Assembly: GCF_044904665.1 (NCBI RefSeq)
Contig: NZ_JADIKM010000001.1
Span: forward strand, 930,001-994,000
From: Dyella_A ginsengisoli
GTDB taxonomy: Bacteria; Pseudomonadota; Gammaproteobacteria; Xanthomonadales; Rhodanobacteraceae
Reading direction: 5' to 3'
Length of the DNA: 64,000 nucleotides
The notes below the pieces were generated by a model. That model was not told the DNA's origin, did no database searches, and saw only the letters and a program-made list of their open reading frames with translations. Shown one piece after another: positions 60,850 to 64,000 of this stretch (position 1 is its first letter; each line of letters starts with the position of its first letter). Position numbers and translations under genes: made by a program.

Positions 60850-61659
60850 ATGACCGATCGCCACAGCCTCGACGACCTGCTCGCCATCATGGCCCGCCTG
60901 CGCGATCCCGCGCGCGGCTGCCCGTGGGACGTGCAGCAGGATTTCGCCAGCATCGCGCCGTACACGATCGAGGAGGCCTACGAAGTCGTCGATGCGATCG
61001 ACCGCCAGGACTGGCCCGACCTGCGCGACGAGCTGGGTGACCTGCTGCTGCAGGTGGTGTTCCACGCGCAGATGGCCAGCGAGCGGGGGTTGTTCGATTT
61101 CGCCGACGTGGCGCACGCGATCAGCGACAAGATGATCCGTCGCCATCCGCACGTGTTCGGCGACGTCAGCTACGACGACGTCGAAGCGCAGAAGGCGGCG
61201 TGGGAGACGATCAAGGCCGGGGAGCGCGCGGCGAAGGGCGAAGCCTCCGACGACAGCGCGCTGGCCGGCGTCTCGCGCGGCCTGGCCGAGTGGAAGCGCG
61301 CGCAGAAGCTGCAGGAGAAGGCCGCCCGTACCGGCTTCGACTGGCCCGATCCGAACCCGGTGCTGGACAAGCTGGCCGAGGAGATCGAGGAAGTGCGCGC
61401 GGAGTTCGCCGCGGGTGCCGACACGGCGCGGCTGCAAGACGAGATCGGCGACGTCGCCTTCGTGCTGGTCAACCTGGCCCGCCACGCCGGCGTGGATTTC
61501 TCGCAGGCGCTGCGCCACGCCAATGCGAAGTTCGAGCGGCGCTTCCGCCGCATGGAGGCGCTGGCCACCGACTCCGGCGAGCCGCTCGCGGCACGCGATC
61601 TCGATGCGCAGGAGGCGCTGTGGGACGAGGTCAAGCGCGAGGAGCGCGGCGGCGCGTAA
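60850..61659 (+). CDS. mazG: Nucleoside triphosphate pyrophosphohydrolase MazG
   Basis: MazG has 269 residues and hydrolyses NTPs to monophosphates, including aberrant ones. Both MazG domains are present: first with CPWDVQQDFASIAPYTIEEAYE and DELGDLLLQVVFHA, second with KLAEEIEEVRAEF and DEIGDVAFVLVNLARHAG; linking part RHPHVFGDV. The ATG is preceded by the CT-rich arm of repeat copy E, so there is no obvious Shine-Dalgarno site. Confidence 0.95.
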   Translation: MTDRHSLDDLLAIMARLRDPARGCPWDVQQDFASIAPYTIEEAYEVVDAIDRQDWPDLRDELGDLLLQVVFHAQMASERGLFDFADVAHAISDKMIRRHPHVFGDVSYDDVEAQKAAWETIKAGERAAKGEASDDSALAGVSRGLAEWKRAQKLQEKAARTGFDWPDPNPVLDKLAEEIEEVRAEFAAGADTARLQDEIGDVAFVLVNLARHAGVDFSQALRHANAKFERRFRRMEALATDSGEPLAARDLDAQEALWDEVKREERGGA

Positions 61660-62035
61660 ACAGCGGATGCGCCAGCACCGACATAGCTCGGCCACGAAGC
61701 CCGCCCTTCTGGAAGACTGGACGAATGCAGCTCGGCCACTTGCCGGCTCGGATCAGGAGCGTCGCGGCTGCAGCCGCTCCCACAAAATGCGTGGAGTGTG
61801 CTGCGCTCCGGTGGGAGGTATTGCCGCCCCGACGGAAGGAGCTGTCCCAACCCTGCCCCCGCTCGCCGCGGCCCCCAGCCTCGCGGCTGAAGCCGCTCCT
61901 GCAGAGGACGCACGAGGCCCTGTGGGAGGGGCTTCAGCCCCGACGGCTTCCGGCTGGTGCACGGCACGATTGCAACCATTTCCCCGCCCGCCGCATCCCA
62001 TGCCGTGACCTTCCCTCTCGTTTCCGGAGTCCCTC
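61660..62035. other. 376-bp spacer with a cluster of REP-like elements
   Basis: No gene is supported. The stretch is filled by four short palindromic elements (see next entry) of the GCGGCTGAAGCCGCTCC type and a promoter-like part before the gene at 62036 (TTTCCGGAGTCCCTC before the ATG contains GGAG). Confidence 0.6.
61761..61949. repeat. REP-like palindrome cluster, four units
   Basis: Units at 61761-61784 (TCGCGGCTGCAGCCGCTCCC), 61811-61838 (GTGGGAGGTATTGCCGCCCC then GACGG), 61879-61904 (TCGCGGCTGAAGCCGCTCCT) and 61921-61949 (TGTGGGAGGGGCTTCAGCCC then CGACGG). They alternate in orientation as two pairs. Similar GCGGCTTCAGCCGC-type repeats are common between genes of xanthomonads and pseudomonads. 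Confidence 0.85.
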
Positions 62036-62809
62036 ATGCGCCCTCTCCTCATGCTCGCCGTCCTGCTCGCCCCGCTGCCGGCGCTGGCGGCCAGCGAATG
62101 CAAGTACGAAGCCCCGCGCAACCTCACTGCCGACCTGGCCGGCGTGCGCGGCGTGCAGATCTCGCTGCATGCCGAGGATCTGCACCTCACCGGCAGCACC
62201 AGCGCCACTGGCCTCACGCTGAAGGGCCGCGCCTGCGCCTCGGACCAGTCGATGCTGGACGATCTGCAGGTGGAGCAGCGTCGCGAGGGCGATCAGCTGA
62301 TCATCGAGGTGGGCCGACACAGCGGCATGCACATCAACCTGTTCGGCAGCTCTTACAGCTCGCTCGAACTCAACGTGCAGCTGCCGGCGAGCATGCCGGT
62401 GACGCTGTCGGTGGGTTCGGGAGATGCCTATGTCAGCGGCCTGCAGCAGCTTGATGCGCAGGTCGGCTCGGGCGACCTGCACGCCACGCAGATCGCCGGC
62501 CGCCTGGCCGCCAGCGTGGGTTCGGGCGACATCGATGCGGGTGACGTGGGCAGCCTGGCGCTGGGCTCGGTGGGCTCGGGCGACGCCCGCGTGAGCGGCG
62601 TGCGCGGCGACGCCAGCGTCGGCAGCATCGGCTCGGGCGACGTCACGCTCAAGCAAGTCGGCGGCAGCGTGCACGCCGACACGCTGGGCTCGGGCGACCT
62701 TGAGGTGCGCGACGTGGGCGGTGACCTGTCGCTGGGCGCCAAGGGCAGCGGCGACGTGGACTACAGCGGCGTCAAGGGCAAGGTCAGCGTGCCGCGCGAC
62801 GACGATTGA
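62036..62809 (+). CDS. Exported GSGD-repeat protein (putative adhesin/GIN-domain-like)
   Basis: This 257-residue protein has a signal peptide 1-18 (cleavage after ALA). Residues about 120-250 hold seven GSGD units (VGSGDAYV, VGSGDLHA, VGSGDIDA, VGSGDARV, IGSGDVTL, LGSGDLEV, KGSGDVDY) spaced about 18-22 residues, as expected for a right-handed beta-helix or beta-roll of the GIN/DUF2807-DUF4097 type. Two cysteines (ECKY, RACAS) may form a disulphide. No enzymatic motif is seen. It is probably a periplasmic or surface structural protein. GGAG lies upstream of the ATG. Confidence 0.75.
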   Translation: MRPLLMLAVLLAPLPALAASECKYEAPRNLTADLAGVRGVQISLHAEDLHLTGSTSATGLTLKGRACASDQSMLDDLQVEQRREGDQLIIEVGRHSGMHINLFGSSYSSLELNVQLPASMPVTLSVGSGDAYVSGLQQLDAQVGSGDLHATQIAGRLAASVGSGDIDAGDVGSLALGSVGSGDARVSGVRGDASVGSIGSGDVTLKQVGGSVHADTLGSGDLEVRDVGGDLSLGAKGSGDVDYSGVKGKVSVPRDDD

Positions 62810-62863
62810 TTGCAGGAGCACCCCCGGATCAAGTCCGGGCAGGCTCCGTTCGCGACGCGTGAA

Positions 62864-64000
62864 TCAGCCCAGCCAGCGCCACGCCAGGTAGACCAGCGGC
62901 GCGCACACCAGCAGGAACGGAATCGAAACCCGGTGGAACAGCCGCAGTCCGTGCGGCTGTTTCGCCAGGCGCAGCGCGATCAGGTTGGCCAGCGAGCCGA
63001 TCACCAGCCCGAAGCCGCCGACGTTGGCGGCCACCGCCAGCGCGATCGGGTCGCTGGCGTGATCGAGCAGCAACACGGTGGCCGGCACATTGCTGATCAC
63101 CTGCGAAGCGAGCGCGCCGCCGAGGAAAACGGTGAGGGGCTGGTTGAAGTCGAAGTGATCCAGCGCCCGGCCGATGATGCCCAGCTCGGCGAAATGTCCC
63201 AGCCCGAGAAAGATCGCGGCGAAGGTCGCCAGCAGCGCCCAGTCGACCCGGCGCAGGCTGTCACGGGCGATCAGCGCAAACGGAATCAGCAGCCCCAGCG
63301 CGCCTTCCAGCGCCAGGCCGTGCTCCATCAGCAGCACCATCGAGGCCAGCGCCAGCAAGGACACCACGGCCAGCGGAGTGGCGATGCGATGGTCGTCCAG
63401 CGCCCTGGCGTCGAGATGCACGCGGCCCTTCGGCAGCCATGCGAGCGTGAGTACCACCAGCAGCGAAAACATCACCGCCGAGGCCGGCAGCATGCCGCGC
63501 ACGAAGGCGAAGAACGGCAGATGCGCGCTCTGCCACAGCAGCAGATTCTGCGGGTTGCCGATCGGGCTCAGGGTGGAGCCGGCGTTCACCGCCAGCGCTT
63601 CGAGCACCACCATCGGCAGAACCGGCAGGTTCGACATGCCGCCGATCGCCACGGTGAGCGGCACCAGCAGGAACAGGCTCACGTCGTTGGTGAGCCCCAT
63701 CGACAGCATCGCCGTGCTCGCCACCAGCAGCAGGCCAAGGCCGCGCAGTGAATGAGCACGCGCTGCCAGCGCACTGGCAGCGCGCTGCACCAGGCCGCTG
63801 TCGCGGATGCCCTGGATCGCGATCATCAGGCCCATCAATCCGGCCAGCGTGGGCAGCTGCAGCCAATGCCGGTAGCGCGCCGCCGGCTGCGGGTCGGCCA
63901 GTGCCAGCACCAGCGCGAGCGCGCCGAACAGCACCAGCAGCCACTCCGCCTTGAGCCAGTGCGTGAGCCTCGCGCTCAGCGCGGGCCGAACCGATGTCAC
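62864..64000 (-). CDS. SLC13/ArsB-like anion permease (may continue beyond window)
   Basis: This membrane protein shows 378 residues and about eleven hydrophobic segments. NAGSTLSPIGNPQNLLLW and VISNVPATVLLLDHASD are the two repeated signature loops of the ion-transporter superfamily (ArsB/NhaD/CitMHS/SLC13), and GLMGLMIAIQGIRDSGLVQ is typical of the N-terminal half. The substrate is not clear. A GTG at 63998-64000 could be the start, with MTSVRPALS-like beginning, but the true start may lie outside. Convergent with the GSGD-repeat gene, separated by a CCCGGA/TCCGGG hairpin. Confidence 0.85.
   Translation of the reverse strand: MTSVRPALSARLTHWLKAEWLLVLFGALALVLALADPQPAARYRHWLQLPTLAGLMGLMIAIQGIRDSGLVQRAASALAARAHSLRGLGLLLVASTAMLSMGLTNDVSLFLLVPLTVAIGGMSNLPVLPMVVLEALAVNAGSTLSPIGNPQNLLLWQSAHLPFFAFVRGMLPASAVMFSLLVVLTLAWLPKGRVHLDARALDDHRIATPLAVVSLLALASMVLLMEHGLALEGALGLLIPFALIARDSLRRVDWALLATFAAIFLGLGHFAELGIIGRALDHFDFNQPLTVFLGGALASQVISNVPATVLLLDHASDPIALAVAANVGGFGLVIGSLANLIALRLAKQPHGLRLFHRVSIPFLLVCAPLVYLAWRWLG

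Overview
The window is a dense, high-GC (roughly two-thirds G+C by eye) stretch of a gammaproteobacterial core chromosome. The gene order fits the Xanthomonadales/Lysobacterales, most likely the Rhodanobacteraceae (Rhodanobacter/Dyella/Luteibacter type). The pointers are pal-cpoB-queE-queC-tRNA-Lys, nrdR-ribD-ribE-ribBA-ribH-nusB-thiL-pgpA, pilT-pilU next to proC, and gshB next to pilGHIJ-chpA. The taxonomic placement is inferred from gene order and protein character, not from a database search. No phage, insertion sequence, CRISPR array or plasmid feature was seen.

Layout. 1-2853: end of the Tol-Pal operon, queuosine-precursor genes queE and queC, a tRNA-Lys and its terminator. 2922-11641: HAD phosphatase, GNAT, DUF2127 protein, cstA-ybdD, DUF4197 protein, def, DUF427 protein, queuosine-precursor transporter, acyltransferase and a small unknown. 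11642-13762: a 936-bp non-coding, partly AT-rich stretch ahead of a secreted protein with a HEYAE motif. 13791-19186: pyrF, cupin, ettA, DUF817 protein, glyA. 19288-29615: nrdR and the riboflavin genes, interrupted by a divergent oxidoreductase/LysR pair, with an FMN riboswitch before ribE; then nusB, a GNAT, thiL and pgpA. 29666-35101: aldo/keto reductase, proC-yggT, pilT-pilU, a BON protein. 35350-41076: a large lipoprotein, algH-ruvX-pyrB, gshB-tonB. 41446-53278: the Pil-Chp type IV pilus chemosensory operon pilG-pilH-pilI-pilJ-chpA-chpB-chpC. 53338-64000: rsmE, bioA, gspN, histidinol-phosphatase-like gene, lipase with its foldase, nudE-cysQ-mazG, a GSGD-repeat secreted protein and a permease running to the window edge.

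How the parts work together. Riboflavin synthesis is nearly complete here (ribD, ribE, ribB domain, ribH), under at least one FMN riboswitch; the GTP cyclohydrolase II half of RibBA looks dead, so an active ribA must lie elsewhere. Twitching motility is represented by both retraction ATPases and by the chemosensory operon. That operon has no pilK methyltransferase, and its ChpB has Thr where the CheB catalytic serine should be, so methylation-based adaptation appears to be lost on both sides.

The most unusual non-coding feature is a family of five inverted repeats built from GAGTGAG-like units (queE/queC, glyA/nrdR, nrdR/ribD, ribE/ribBA, cysQ/mazG). All have the same orientation relative to the flanking genes. 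Several supply the upstream gene's stop codon and place a pyrimidine-rich arm where the downstream gene's Shine-Dalgarno sequence should be.
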